This document shows, in pieces, positions 8,418 through 17,472 of a DNA stretch of 64,000 bases (position 1 is its first letter; each line of letters starts with the position of its first letter). The notes under the pieces were generated by a model that saw only the letters and a list, made by a program, of their open reading frames with translations, was not told the origin of the DNA and ran no database searches. The position numbers were made by a program, and so were the translations under genes. The stretch is from Xanthobacteraceae bacterium (GTDB lineage: Bacteria; Pseudomonadota; Alphaproteobacteria; Rhizobiales; Xanthobacteraceae), in assembly GCA_031291475.1 (NCBI GenBank), contig JARLIY010000103.1, positions 161,887-225,886 on the forward strand. The letters are read 5' to 3'.

Positions 8418-8990
8418 GTGGACTTCAAACCCGTCAGACGCGTCGTGATCGGTCATGATCGAGCTGGAAAGGCAGTCGCGTTATATGATGGCGATCTGAA
8501 ACCGAAACAACGCAGCGCCGGCGGAAACGCAGTGACGACGCTTTGGGTGACCAGCGAATTTCCCGTGGACGTCAACGGAGCAGGTGATCGCGGTGAGACG
8601 CAAACAGGTGTGCCGCCGCCGCCAAACGGGACAGTGTTTCGTATTGTCGATTTTCCGCCTCCTGCCAACGCGGCCGTGCCTTCGCCTGTCGACCATGACA
8701 GGGTGCTGATAGCGATGGGGATCGATCCTGCGACTCAGGGCTACGCCAGACATCCTAATACGCATAGAACTAAAAGCATCGACTACGCGATCGTGCTCGA
8801 TGGCGAAATCGACATGCTCATGGACGATTCAGAAGTCCATGTGAAGAGCGGCGATGTCTTGGTTCAACAGAGCACTAACCACGCTTGGGTTAATAATAGC
8901 GGAAGGAACTGCCGCATAGCATTTGTTCTGATCGATGCGAAAACTCCAAGCGCGTGGCAGCAGAGATGGACAGGTAAGATTATTAAATAG
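8418..8990 (+). CDS. Cupin domain-containing protein
   Basis: A 190-residue protein starting at GTG behind GGGGAGG. The single cupin barrel covers roughly residues 105-180, with IDYAIVLDGEIDMLMDDSE, then GDVLVQQSTNHAWVN, in the positions of cupin motifs 1 and 2. A distinctive N-terminal 55 residues (RRVVIGHDRAGKAVALYDG, then LWVTSEFPV) recur in the truncated copy at 569-775. Such proteins often sit in aromatic-degradation loci, but no reaction is proven. It is the last gene of the run. Few metal-binding histidines are evident, so it may be non-catalytic. Confidence 0.82.
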   Translation: MDFKPVRRVVIGHDRAGKAVALYDGDLKPKQRSAGGNAVTTLWVTSEFPVDVNGAGDRGETQTGVPPPPNGTVFRIVDFPPPANAAVPSPVDHDRVLIAMGIDPATQGYARHPNTHRTKSIDYAIVLDGEIDMLMDDSEVHVKSGDVLVQQSTNHAWVNNSGRNCRIAFVLIDAKTPSAWQQRWTGKIIK

Positions 8991-9244
8991 CTCCGCCGGC
9001 TTGGACGTACGGATGGTTTTCCCTCCGTTCCCTGCGCTAGTTCGCTATGTCGCTTTCGTCGCCTCGGGGTGATTGTGCACTTGGAGAAGTTCTTGTCGGC
9101 GAACCGCCAATAGGCGGTGCGCCTCGTTATTGGCGCGGCAATTGATGTTTCGGAGCGTTCACTCGGAGCAAACTGCCAGGAGTTACGAGGGGTGCGCCCC
9201 ATGCGGGCTGTGGTCCACGCCGAAATGTGGCCTTCTGGCCCGAG

Positions 9245-9277
9245 GCGGACATCGAAAAGCGACCGACGAATGTCCGC
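9245..9277. repeat. GCGGACAT inverted repeat, 17-base loop
   Basis: Perfect 8-base arms GCGGACAT and ATGTCCGC separated by 17 bases. The same arms and the same loop length occur at 33336-33370, and related forms at 19381-19419 and 35266-35296. Function unknown; it could form a transcript hairpin or be a small dispersed palindromic element. Confidence 0.6.
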
Positions 9278-9336
9278 TTTCAGTAAAAGCGAACAGCGAA
9301 TGCTAACGCTGCCTCGACCGGGCGGGGTCGCGATTG

Positions 9337-9362
9337 GTTCCGATAAGGGGGTTTATCGGAAC
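9337..9362. repeat. Palindrome with 10-base arms and 6-base spacer, site 1 (recombinase core-like)
   Basis: GTTCCGATAA and TTATCGGAAC flank GGGGGT. The arrangement of inverted 9-13-base arms around a 6-8-base centre is typical of tyrosine recombinase core sites. The same arms recur 200 bases downstream with a different centre. Confidence 0.55.
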
Positions 9363-9388
9363 TAAGCTAAAGAGGGGTTGCGAGACGC

Positions 9389-9500
9389 GCCGCCCGAGGC
9401 TGCTCGCATTTGTTCGTGGGTGACTTTGTGGGTAGGGCACCCCTGGCGGCGAAAACCTGAGTCAATTCAAGAGGGGGAGGCGGAGGGGGCCTCTGCCATG
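9389..9500 (+). repeat. Dispersed repeat R2, copy A
   Basis: About 110 bases similar to 33203-33310, including TTTGTTCGTGGGTGACTTTG and GGGGGAGGCGGAGGGGGCCT. It lies between the two palindromes at 9337 and 9537. The other copy abuts a tRNA fragment, so R2 is probably the end of an integrated element. Confidence 0.65.
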
Positions 9501-9536
9501 CAAAACCCGGTTTCTGTGTGGCTCAATCAAAATAGG

Positions 9537-9560
9537 TTCCGATAACGGCATTTATCGGAA
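9537..9560. repeat. Palindrome with 9-base arms and 6-base spacer, site 2 (recombinase core-like)
   Basis: TTCCGATAA and TTATCGGAA flank CGGCAT. The arms are identical to those of the site at 9337-9362 but the six central bases differ, as is seen between related recombinase sites. Confidence 0.55.
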
Positions 9561-9650
9561 GTCAATGACTTTATCCTGAGCTACTCATCGTGGGCTATTC
9601 TGGCGCTCGCCTTCGAGAAGCAATTGATCTGTAATAAGGGAGGAATCGTT

Positions 9651-10961
9651 ATGGACCGCCGCGGTCTTCTTCGCTCCTTCGCTGCCGCCAGTATTGGCGC
9701 GGGCCTTGCGGCTACACGCGGGCCGGCGTTCGCCGGCGCGGAGGATGAGACCATGACCAAGCGCTTTGCCGAACAACGTTGGGCGCTCGACAACATCATT
9801 CGTGCCAACGGTATCGATTGGGACCAGCCGCGTTCACTCTATCTTTCGGCGCCGTGCGGCGTGGAGGCGAGTGCCGATTTCGCGGCCATCCGCGCGCGCG
9901 TGCAGAAGATGGCCGATATCGGCCCGGTCTTCGAAAGCACCGCCAAGCGCCGGGAGGCCAGGGCGCGCGCCGCCGAGGCCGAGGGCAATCTCATCACCGC
10001 GCGTGACAATTGGTTTATGGCGGCCGTCCACTATGGCGCTGCCGAGTGGCCCTATGATGATTCCAGCAAGCCCCACCTAGACCTGCATGCCAAGAAGCGG
10101 GCGTGCTACGCCAATTACGCTCGGCTCGCCGATCACAAGGTCGAGGCGGTTTCTATCCCCTTCCACGATAAAACGATCCCGGCCTGGCTGCATCTGCCGC
10201 CCGGCTACGGCGGCGGCCGAGTGCCGGTCGTCATTGCCATTCCAGGAATGGACAGCTTCAAGGAGATCAATGTCGCGCTGGCGAACGACCGCTGGCTCGC
10301 GCGCGGCGTTGCGGTGCTAGCGATCGACGGACCGGGCCAATACGAAAGCCCGCTTCTGGGGGTCTATGTTTCGATGCAGAACTGGATCGATGCCGGGCCG
10401 GCGCTGGTCGATTGGCTCGTCCGCCGGCAGGAGGTGGACGCGCAGAAAATCGGGGTGGCCGGGGTGAGTTTTGGCTCCTTCTTCAGCACCATAATGGTTG
10501 CCCACGAGCCGCGCATCGCCGCGACCGCGGTGATGTCGACCTGCCTTGAGCCGGGCTGCCACACCATTTTCGAGGAGGCATCGCCGACCTTCAAGAAGCG
10601 CTTCATGTGGATGGCGAACTATACTGACGAGGGCAAATTCGACGAATTCGTCAAGACGCTGACCCGGGAAGACCACGCCGAAAAAATCCGCAGTCCTTAT
10701 CTGGTGGTGGCGGGGGAGGCCGATGAATTGAGCCCGCTCGAATATACCGAGCGAATGATCGCAACGATGAGCGCGCCGCGCCAGCTCGTTATCTACGCCG
10801 AAAGTCGTCATTCGGTCGGCAATGTGCCGGCAGCCAACCTCGGCCCATTCCCGCCGACGCTCGTCGCCGATTGGTTGGTGGCGCGGCTTGCCGGCAAATC
10901 ATTCAAGAGCGAGCGCTGGTTTGTGGAGCCCACCGGGCGGATTGCCGTGTCCTCTTTATAA
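9651..10961 (+). CDS. Tat-exported alpha/beta hydrolase
   Basis: A 436-residue protein starting at ATG behind GGGAGGA. The N-terminus has a twin-arginine signal (DRRGLLRSF followed by a hydrophobic stretch to about residue 30), so export to the periplasm is likely. The triad can be placed at Ser273 in GVSFGS, Asp358 in GEADELSP and His387 in ESRHSVGN. The middle part resembles the FrsA/dihydroxypseudooxynicotine-hydrolase group, like the gene at 1133. An exported esterase might prepare a bulky substrate for uptake by a nearby transporter; this is inferred only from context. Confidence 0.8.
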   Translation: MDRRGLLRSFAAASIGAGLAATRGPAFAGAEDETMTKRFAEQRWALDNIIRANGIDWDQPRSLYLSAPCGVEASADFAAIRARVQKMADIGPVFESTAKRREARARAAEAEGNLITARDNWFMAAVHYGAAEWPYDDSSKPHLDLHAKKRACYANYARLADHKVEAVSIPFHDKTIPAWLHLPPGYGGGRVPVVIAIPGMDSFKEINVALANDRWLARGVAVLAIDGPGQYESPLLGVYVSMQNWIDAGPALVDWLVRRQEVDAQKIGVAGVSFGSFFSTIMVAHEPRIAATAVMSTCLEPGCHTIFEEASPTFKKRFMWMANYTDEGKFDEFVKTLTREDHAEKIRSPYLVVAGEADELSPLEYTERMIATMSAPRQLVIYAESRHSVGNVPAANLGPFPPTLVADWLVARLAGKSFKSERWFVEPTGRIAVSSL

Positions 10962-10979
10962 CGCGCGGCGCAGGACCTA

Positions 10980-11190
10980 GTGGCGCGCACTGATGTCATC
11001 GTGCTGGGAGATTGCCGGCACCTCGATTGCGCTCCATCTCGTCAAGCGCGGCCTATCCGTTGCCTTGGCAGATCGCGGTTTCGCCTGCTTCAGGACCGCT
11101 GAGCCTCCTCAGCAAGTTTTTCATCGTTCCAACGCGCTTTCAGCAATGGCACTCGTCGCAACATCGCGCGCGACCCGGTCGGCGCTTTAG
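10980..11190 (+). pseudogene. Decayed FAD-dependent (DAO-type) oxidoreductase, N-terminal fragment
   Basis: A GTG start gives ARTDVIVLG, the first strand of a Rossmann fold. After a small deletion the reading frame changes, and IAGTSIALHLVKRGLSVALA follows in the +1 frame. Joined, these match the dinucleotide-binding GxGIxG motif of D-amino-acid-oxidase-type flavoproteins. The motif glycines are lost at the junction near 11010, and the second frame ends at 11190 after about 65 codons. The rest of the gene is absent. The 3' end overlaps the stop of the convergent monooxygenase. This is a broken remnant, not a functional gene. Confidence 0.7.
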
Positions 11191-12788
11191 TGTCCAGTCA
11201 CAACGCGCGCCACTCTGTCCGGGTCCTTTGGCAAGGCGTCGCCACGCCAGCAAACGTGCAAATCCGGTCTGACAAGAAGGTAGTCGACGTCATACGCGCG
11301 CCGAGCAGCTTCGCTCTCAATGTCGAGCGTCGAGAAAGGCGCCCCGACGGCACCGAAGGCTGTTCGTAAACCCGCGGCGCCGTCTTTGTTTCGACCGAGC
11401 CGCAAAAGCGTGAACCCGTCGGCGATCCGATCGTGCACCGAGATTTCACCGGGCTTGAGCCAAACATGCGGCAAACGCGCACCAGGCCAACTCGTTGGCA
11501 CATATTCCTCGATGTTTGGCGCGGGCCCGCCGGGTTCGTCGCAAATCACCGGAGAACCGGCATAGCGATAGCCCAGCTCGGCACCGATGACGCGGAACGT
11601 TTTCGGCGCCTCCTCTCTGGCAATTGCCAACAGATTGGCCAACGCGGCCCTGCCTTCAGCAGTGTCGTCCTCGATGTTCGGACGATAGGCGGCGCGCCAT
11701 TTCATCCGGCCCGCTGTGCCGCCGCCGGAGGCTTTGACGTTAATTGCGCCAATCGGCCGCCGCTCGGCTTCGTAGGACTGTAGCAACGTCCGGCCACCCC
11801 AGCCTCGCAGCATCGCGGCAAGCTTCCAGGAGATGTCGATTGCATCGCCGACGCCGGTATTCATGCCGAGACCGCCGGTCGGAATTACAAGGTGGGCTGC
11901 ATCTCCGGCGATAAAGACACGACCCTGCTGATAATGCTCCGCTAGCAGCAGCCTTTGCACCCATTTTGCGCAATGCACCATCTCGTATTTCACCGGCGTG
12001 CCGACGGTTGTCTCGAACAATTGCGCCATGTCCTCGTCCTTCTCGACGACGGCATGAAGCGTGAAGTGCTTGCGCGAGTCTTGGACAATCATCAACGTCC
12101 AATGGTCGTCGATGCGGTGATAATGCCGGGCACGCGGCGCGCGTACCTTGTCGTAAAGCTCCGGACAATGGAAAAGGGCCTGACGCATCTCCAAGAGGTG
12201 CGGCTCGCCTTCCATTTTGAAGCCGAGCTGCTTGCGAACCGCGCTCGATCCGCCGTCGCAACCGACCATGTATCGGGCACGGATCGCGATTGTATCACCG
12301 TTTGTTTTTCTGACTTGCGCTGCAACCCCGTCCGGGTCTTCAGTGTACGATAGCAATTCATGGCCAAATCTCAGCGCCAGATTTGGAATCCGTTCCGCAA
12401 TGGATTTGAGCAACGGCTCGAGAGTGTATTGGGAAATGATTTGATAGGGTTCGAGCGGCATCGACCCGTCCATAGTGGCGTCACGCTGGGCCCTGGCTTG
12501 CGCCACCGTGGGATAAGCCATCTTGAACAGCGGCGGCCGCATCAGATCGAACACCAGATAAGTGTCCATCGGCCACTCCGGCGGATACCCCGCAGCGCGC
12601 ACAGTATCGACCAGACCGAGACGACGGAAAATCTCCATCGTCCGCGGATTGCACCGCTCCATTTTCGGATAACCTAGCGGCGCTTCATTCTTTTCGATCA
12701 GGATGCAGCGGATACCGCGCTTGCCGAGATCGATACTTAGTGTGAGGCCGACGGGGCCGGCGCCAACGATAAGAACTTCCGTGTCCAT
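11187..12788 (-). CDS. FAD-dependent aromatic monooxygenase (PheA/TfdB/MhpA family)
   Basis: A 533-residue group A flavin hydroxylase. It has the N-terminal FAD fold (VLIVGAGPVGLTLSIDLG), a DG-type motif near residue 175 (YMVGCDGGSSAVRKQLG) and the second FAD motif (VFIAGDAAHLVIPTGGLGMN) near residue 300. A C-terminal thioredoxin-like tail is typical of TfdB and MhpA. These enzymes hydroxylate phenols with NAD(P)H and oxygen in the cytoplasm. It starts at ATG 12788 and is the only large gene between a decayed oxidoreductase and the aldolase. A role in the neighbouring aromatic pathway is likely but the substrate is unknown. Confidence 0.88.
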   Translation of the reverse strand: MDTEVLIVGAGPVGLTLSIDLGKRGIRCILIEKNEAPLGYPKMERCNPRTMEIFRRLGLVDTVRAAGYPPEWPMDTYLVFDLMRPPLFKMAYPTVAQARAQRDATMDGSMPLEPYQIISQYTLEPLLKSIAERIPNLALRFGHELLSYTEDPDGVAAQVRKTNGDTIAIRARYMVGCDGGSSAVRKQLGFKMEGEPHLLEMRQALFHCPELYDKVRAPRARHYHRIDDHWTLMIVQDSRKHFTLHAVVEKDEDMAQLFETTVGTPVKYEMVHCAKWVQRLLLAEHYQQGRVFIAGDAAHLVIPTGGLGMNTGVGDAIDISWKLAAMLRGWGGRTLLQSYEAERRPIGAINVKASGGGTAGRMKWRAAYRPNIEDDTAEGRAALANLLAIAREEAPKTFRVIGAELGYRYAGSPVICDEPGGPAPNIEEYVPTSWPGARLPHVWLKPGEISVHDRIADGFTLLRLGRNKDGAAGLRTAFGAVGAPFSTLDIESEAARRAYDVDYLLVRPDLHVCWRGDALPKDPDRVARVVTGH

Positions 12789-13019
12789 GCTTGTCTCACA
12801 GCCGCGACATTTTGTCGGGTTAACGCGGCAAACGGTTTGGTCGGCCCGTCGCGCCCTGACGTCGAGAAATAGTTAGCTCACGCGACGACTTGCTCAAAAC
12901 TAACGCCGCGCAGGATTTCGGTTGATCGGTTCATGACGGAGAACGGAACTGCAAGCGTGGAAGTGCAGACTGCGGTGCCCTGCCGAGCGCGCAGTTATTG
13001 GGTTCTGTGTGGCTCAGGA

Positions 13020-13757
13020 TCATCCTTCCGCTTGCCGATACGGTTCGCCGCAGCCCGCGCGGGTGGCCCAGTATTCCCAAGCGCGCCAACTCTCCGGGGC
13101 GTGCGGCTTGTAGCTTGCCGTGCGCGCGGCGATCTCCCCAGGGGATAGCGGCTTCGGCTCGCCAAGCCGCATCGCGTTCATCTGCACGCGGGCATTGCGC
13201 GGCAGATAGACCGCAAGCCGGACCACTTCGAAGATTGAGCCTGCGGCCGCGGAAAAGCCGTGCCCGCGCATCAGCGCAGCTTTGCCAGCGCCAAGACAGC
13301 CCGCCAGATCGCGCCCCTGCGCCATATTGGTGACCAAGAGATTGGTGTCGCCGAATTTGTCGCGGATATCCCAGACCGGCACCGCGCCGCCGACGAAAGC
13401 CGCGGAATGGATGACCGGCACAAGCGGCGTCGCGACCAAGCCGAAGGGCAGAGTGTCCTCGGCATGCGCGTGTACCACCGCTTGTACGTCGGGCCGCGCC
13501 TCGAAAATCGCCGCATGAATGAAACGCTCGAGATACGGGGGACGCTTATCGTTGACCGGCTCGCCCATCTCATCGAATTCGATCAGATCGCGGCGCTCGA
13601 CCAGTTCGGGCGAGAGCGAGCGCGACAGAAAGAAATGCTTCGGATTGTCGGGATGGCGCACACTGATGTGACCGTAGGCGTCGACGACGTCCTCCCGGGC
13701 AAGAACGCGGTTGGCGACAACAAGATCGCGCAGCAGATCTTCGAGTTGGTTCATATT
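13020..13757 (-). CDS. Class II aldolase/adducin family protein
   Basis: A 245-residue protein of the fuculose-phosphate aldolase/adducin fold. It has AYGHISVRHPDNP near residue 25, VVHAHAEDTLPFG near residue 95 and LMRGHGFSAAAGS near residue 165. The two histidines of HAH and the later His supply the zinc site. Family members cleave or decarboxylate hydroxy-acids, and similar proteins are common in aromatic catabolism. The ATG at 13757 has AAAGGA at 11 bases; an in-frame ATG at 13766 is possible. It follows the transporter gene by 86 bases on the same strand. Confidence 0.83.
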   Translation of the reverse strand, partial: NMNQLEDLLRDLVVANRVLAREDVVDAYGHISVRHPDNPKHFFLSRSLSPELVERRDLIEFDEMGEPVNDKRPPYLERFIHAAIFEARPDVQAVVHAHAEDTLPFGLVATPLVPVIHSAAFVGGAVPVWDIRDKFGDTNLLVTNMAQGRDLAGCLGAGKAALMRGHGFSAAAGSIFEVVRLAVYLPRNARVQMNAMRLGEPKPLSPGEIAARTASYKPHAPESWRAWEYWATRAGCGEPYRQAEG

Positions 13758-13843
13758 CGCGCCCATCCTTTACGTTGCTTGTGCTAACGATATTGTCGGC
13801 ATTGCGTGCCGGCAAGCCGGCGCCGCGTTCAGACGTTCTGCGC

Positions 13844-15283
13844 TCAGTGCAGGCCGATGAGCGGCCAATAGAACGTAACCAGCAAAAGCAGCATGACGAA
13901 TTCGATGACCGTCAGCAGCGCGCCCATATACAGGAGGTCACGGGCGGCGAAGTATCCGTAAGAGTAGCCGACAATCAGGACGCCCGATTGATAGACGAAA
14001 AGTTTGCCACCCGCGGCGAACGTCCAGATCATGCCAAGCAGCAGCGGATTGAGGCCGTCCGTCTTGGCGAACTCCATGACCAGCGGAATCGTCGCACCGA
14101 GCATCGAGATTTCGCTCGCCAGGAAGAAATGCGAGACGACCGCGGTCCAGTACATGACGATCGTGGTCATGATGATGTTGGTCATGAACGGCTGCACGAA
14201 CGCGAACACTGAGCCAGTCAGAACGTGCAAGCCGTTCGTTGCCTCCAGCACCGCGCCCATGCTGACCGCGGCGGCGACGAAAAATACCGGCAGATAATTG
14301 AGCCGCCTGAGGTCTTCGATCTCGAGCACGCCGACGCGCGGTAACAGCGCGAACAGGCCAGCGCCCATGGCAATGACCGCAGGCGAGATGTGATGCAGAA
14401 AGTCCGTCAGCCATAGCAGGATCGCCGCCGCCATCAGGACGGCCGCTCGCTTCTCGAGCGGCGATAGCGTTCCCAAATTCCGCATTTCCGCACGCAAATA
14501 ATCGCGGCCACCGGCGAGCGCGACGTTTTCTGGCGGATAGAGCTTGAGCGTCAGCCACCAGGCGGCGAGCACGGTAACAATGCTGCACGGCAGGAAGGCG
14601 ATGAACCAATAGCTCCACAGCAGCGTGACGCCGCCTACCTTCTCGATCAAGCCGCGGGCGGCGATTGAGGCGGCTCCGGCGATGATCATTTTGTCGAAGA
14701 TATTGGCGGTGTAGGTGAGCACCAGGAACATGCCGCGCGCTACATTGCTACCGGGCGGCAAGTTGAAGGCCTCGACCAGACCGATTGCAATCGAGGCCAT
14801 TATGACGACGCGGGCTGCTCCGGCCGGGACGATGAAGGTGAGCAGGAAATCCGTGACAATGAGGCTAAGCAGGATGCGCGGATAGGTAACGCCGACCCGC
14901 AGCATGACGAAATAGGCTAGGCGGCGCGCGATCGACGATCGGGTGGCGACCGTACCGAGCAGCAGAGCGCCGAACAAAAACCAAGGAGTGTCGTTAGCGA
15001 AGCCGCTGAACGCCACGGGAAATCGAACGATACCGAGCGCCCAAAACAGAAAGCAGCCGATCAATCCGGTCAAGGCAAATTCCATGGCCCGGGTAATCCA
15101 GGCCACGATCATGAATCCGACGATCGCAAAGCAGTGCTTGGTTTCGAGCTCGAGCGGGAGCGGTGCGAACCAAATAATCAGCGGAACCAGAACGCTGAGA
15201 ATCTGCCCGATAATGACGAGGCAGGAGTTCGGATTTTCAAGAGACGCGGGCGACGGCAAAGCTCCGGCGTCGGCGGCCACCAT
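13844..15283 (-). CDS. SLC13/DASS-family anion transporter
   Basis: A 479-residue integral membrane protein with about 11-12 hydrophobic segments and the pseudo-two-fold layout of divalent anion:sodium symporters. The ATG at 15283 has GGAGAGGGAG just upstream; the frame is open further upstream but has no ribosome site there. Motifs include NDTPWFLFGALLLG near residue 95 and FFVAAAVSMGAVLEATNG in the second half. Likely cargo is a dicarboxylate or aromatic acid. Its minus-strand neighbours are an aldolase and a flavin monooxygenase, so it may feed that pathway. Confidence 0.85.
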   Translation of the reverse strand: MVAADAGALPSPASLENPNSCLVIIGQILSVLVPLIIWFAPLPLELETKHCFAIVGFMIVAWITRAMEFALTGLIGCFLFWALGIVRFPVAFSGFANDTPWFLFGALLLGTVATRSSIARRLAYFVMLRVGVTYPRILLSLIVTDFLLTFIVPAGAARVVIMASIAIGLVEAFNLPPGSNVARGMFLVLTYTANIFDKMIIAGAASIAARGLIEKVGGVTLLWSYWFIAFLPCSIVTVLAAWWLTLKLYPPENVALAGGRDYLRAEMRNLGTLSPLEKRAAVLMAAAILLWLTDFLHHISPAVIAMGAGLFALLPRVGVLEIEDLRRLNYLPVFFVAAAVSMGAVLEATNGLHVLTGSVFAFVQPFMTNIIMTTIVMYWTAVVSHFFLASEISMLGATIPLVMEFAKTDGLNPLLLGMIWTFAAGGKLFVYQSGVLIVGYSYGYFAARDLLYMGALLTVIEFVMLLLLVTFYWPLIGLH

Positions 15284-15708
15284 GCGTTTCTCCCTCTCCG
15301 AGGTCGGGTCCGCCCGGCTGGCGGGGCGCCTGGCTCGCGCTCTTCGAATCGACCCGTGCGAGTTGATCAAAACGCGTCAACGTCGCGGAGTGAGCTGCTG
15401 TTGCAATGCCTAGTTTCTAACTATGCCCTTTGTCAAAGCAAGAGTATCGAGGCGGTTACGTGACGGTCGATATTACTCTACCAGCATTTGACTTCTAGGT
15501 CGCGATAAGGAAAGGGCGGCAGTTAATCATAGCTCTCGGCCCCAAAGCGCGTAGCTCCCACGGGGACAACACGGCCACATTCGTGGTGTCCGCGCAACGT
15601 CCGCTTTCACTCCGACAGCGACTAAATTGCTGAATTACGGCAAGGCACGTGACGGGCCACCTCCGGAAGTTTTTTCCAGCGCCCAAAGGCGTAGTGCGAT
15701 CTCGGCCG
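15284..15708. other. Spacer between transporter and cyclase-TPR gene
   Basis: About 425 bases, less GC-rich than its neighbours, containing the upstream region of the transporter. A GTCCGC-rich stretch near 15590-15615 resembles half of the GCGGACAT inverted repeats. No open frame with a ribosome site and no other structure is evident. Confidence 0.4.
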
Positions 15709-17472
15709 TTAGTTTGGCAATCCGGCTTTCGTGAGACCCTCGGCAACACTTTCGACATCCTCTTGCCGGAAGGGTTGCCGGCTGAAATGTTCTTTGAATG
15801 AGTATTTCGGATTGATTTCTTTGAGCTCGCGCCAGATGCGACGGGCCTCATCGAGCTGACCGAGATGACCAAGAGCGGAAGTTAGCGCGGCGCGCGAAAA
15901 ATCCGTCTTGGGCACGAGGAGAATACGCTGCCTGAGAAGGGTCGCCGCTGTTTCGTACTTGCCGGCAAGCAGGTACGCCATGCCGAGGAAGTGGACATAT
16001 TGGTGATTAGAAGCGGGATCTAGGCGCATTGCGCGCTCTATCATTGGAACCGCCTCCAGCGGTTGTCCCGAGTAGCTGCGAATGCCGCCAAGAGTGTTGT
16101 AGGCCATGGCGAGATTCGGATTGAGGGACAGCGCGATCTCTGCCTCGGATTTCGCCCGATCGAGGTCCTTTTCGTATATTGCGGCCCACGACGCGACAAG
16201 TCGCGCCAGCGGTTCTTTCGGATTCTTTTCGATCGCTTGTTTCGCATACCGCTTGCCAAGCGGTAGCGAGCTGTCAGGGTCATCGCTCCAACGATTTTGG
16301 TAGTCGAACATGTACGCCATACCTAGTCCTGCATAGGCTTGCGAATAGCTGGGATCGATTTCGATTGCCCTCGTGAAGAACGCTTTCGACTGCTCAAACG
16401 TCTCCCGGTTTTTGGAATTCCCAAGCAGGAGCTCGCGGCCGCGAAGGGCCCAGTCGTAAGCGTCGATATTGGACGTCCCGCTGTCGGTAAGCCGAGCGTT
16501 CTCGGCCGGGCTGAGAGTCACTTTCAGCGCCTCGACTATGCGGTGCGTGACGTCGTCCTGAACTTCAAAGATATCTGTTAAATCACGGTCGTAGCGCTCG
16601 GCCCAGACATGGGCGCCGCTTGCGGTGTCGATGAGCTGTGCGGTGATGCGCACGCGTTGGCCGGCTCGGCGGATCGAGCCTTCGAGCACCGAACGCACAA
16701 CAAGCTCGCGGCCGACAGTGCGGACGTCGACCGCGCGTCCCTTGTAGGTGAAGCTGGAATTGCGCGCGATGACCGTCAAGCCGCCGATCTTCGACAGATC
16801 GGTGATGATGTCTTCGGTGATGCCGTCGGAAAAGTACTCCTGCTCCGGATCGCCGGACATGTTGGTGAACGGCAACACGGCGATCGAGGGCTTGTCGTCG
16901 GGCTGTAGTGGAGGCGCTGGCCGCGCGGGTGCCGGCTGTGCCGGAGCAGCATCAAGGCGGATGCGGTACACCCGTACCGGCCGCGCGATGTTCTTGAGCT
17001 GGCGATCGCCGAGATCTTCGCAGGAAAAATTCATCTTGCCGTCGATTTCGTCGCGCACCTTGGCGGAAACGCAAATGCCGCCCGGTTCGGCGATGCCCTC
17101 GAGTCGCGCAGCGATGTTGATGCCGTCGCCGAAAATGCGCTCGCTGTCGTAGATGACATCGCCGAGGTTGATGCCGATGCGAAACTGCATGCGCCGCGCC
17201 GGCTCGACGGCGCTATTGCGTTCGGCCATCGCGCGCTGAATGGTGACGGCGCATTCGACCGCGTTCACGACGCTGGAAAACTCGGCCAATATGCCGTCGC
17301 CCGCGGTGTCGATGATCCGTCCGCTGAAGTCGCCCACCATTGGCAGCACCACGGCCTGATGGCTCTTCAAGTCGTTGACAGTGCGCGCTTCATCGGCGCC
17401 CATGAGGGCACTATAATCGGCGATATCGGCGGCCAAGATCGCTGCGAGCCTGCGCGAATGGCTCTCAGGCAT
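15709..17472 (-). CDS. Adenylate/guanylate cyclase with TolB-like and TPR domains
   Basis: A 587-residue soluble protein. Residues about 8-180 form a class III nucleotide cyclase domain with LAADIADYSALM, GDGILAEF and FGDGINIAARLEG; the metal-binding aspartates are present. Residues about 205-320 match the TolB-like domain that follows many such cyclases (IAVLPFTNMSGDPEQEYFSD). The remainder is TPR-like helical repeats. The ATG at 17472 has GAGGA upstream. Family members probably make cAMP in response to an unknown signal. It is monocistronic, and its partner is unknown. Confidence 0.88.
   Translation of the reverse strand: MPESHSRRLAAILAADIADYSALMGADEARTVNDLKSHQAVVLPMVGDFSGRIIDTAGDGILAEFSSVVNAVECAVTIQRAMAERNSAVEPARRMQFRIGINLGDVIYDSERIFGDGINIAARLEGIAEPGGICVSAKVRDEIDGKMNFSCEDLGDRQLKNIARPVRVYRIRLDAAPAQPAPARPAPPLQPDDKPSIAVLPFTNMSGDPEQEYFSDGITEDIITDLSKIGGLTVIARNSSFTYKGRAVDVRTVGRELVVRSVLEGSIRRAGQRVRITAQLIDTASGAHVWAERYDRDLTDIFEVQDDVTHRIVEALKVTLSPAENARLTDSGTSNIDAYDWALRGRELLLGNSKNRETFEQSKAFFTRAIEIDPSYSQAYAGLGMAYMFDYQNRWSDDPDSSLPLGKRYAKQAIEKNPKEPLARLVASWAAIYEKDLDRAKSEAEIALSLNPNLAMAYNTLGGIRSYSGQPLEAVPMIERAMRLDPASNHQYVHFLGMAYLLAGKYETAATLLRQRILLVPKTDFSRAALTSALGHLGQLDEARRIWRELKEINPKYSFKEHFSRQPFRQEDVESVAEGLTKAGLPN

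Larger units (their letters stand above)
8991..9650. other. Repeat-rich spacer without a convincing gene
   Basis: About 660 bases between the cupin gene and the Tat hydrolase. It holds a GCGGACAT inverted repeat (9245-9277), repeat R2 copy A (about 9389-9500), and two palindromes with identical arms (9337-9362 and 9537-9560). Short open frames on both strands have no good ribosome site and no recognisable content. The first 240 bases show nothing identifiable. The density of repeats suggests a scar of insertion or excision. Confidence 0.6.

Noticed and set aside
8864..9202. A 112-codon minus-strand frame after the cupin gene
   Set aside because: No ribosome site, an Arg-rich composition typical of non-coding GC-rich DNA, and overlap with the cupin gene.
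9511..13016. Shared TTCTGTGTGGCTCA at about 9511 and 13003
   Set aside because: Only about 14 bases match and no extended similarity follows; too short to call a repeat.
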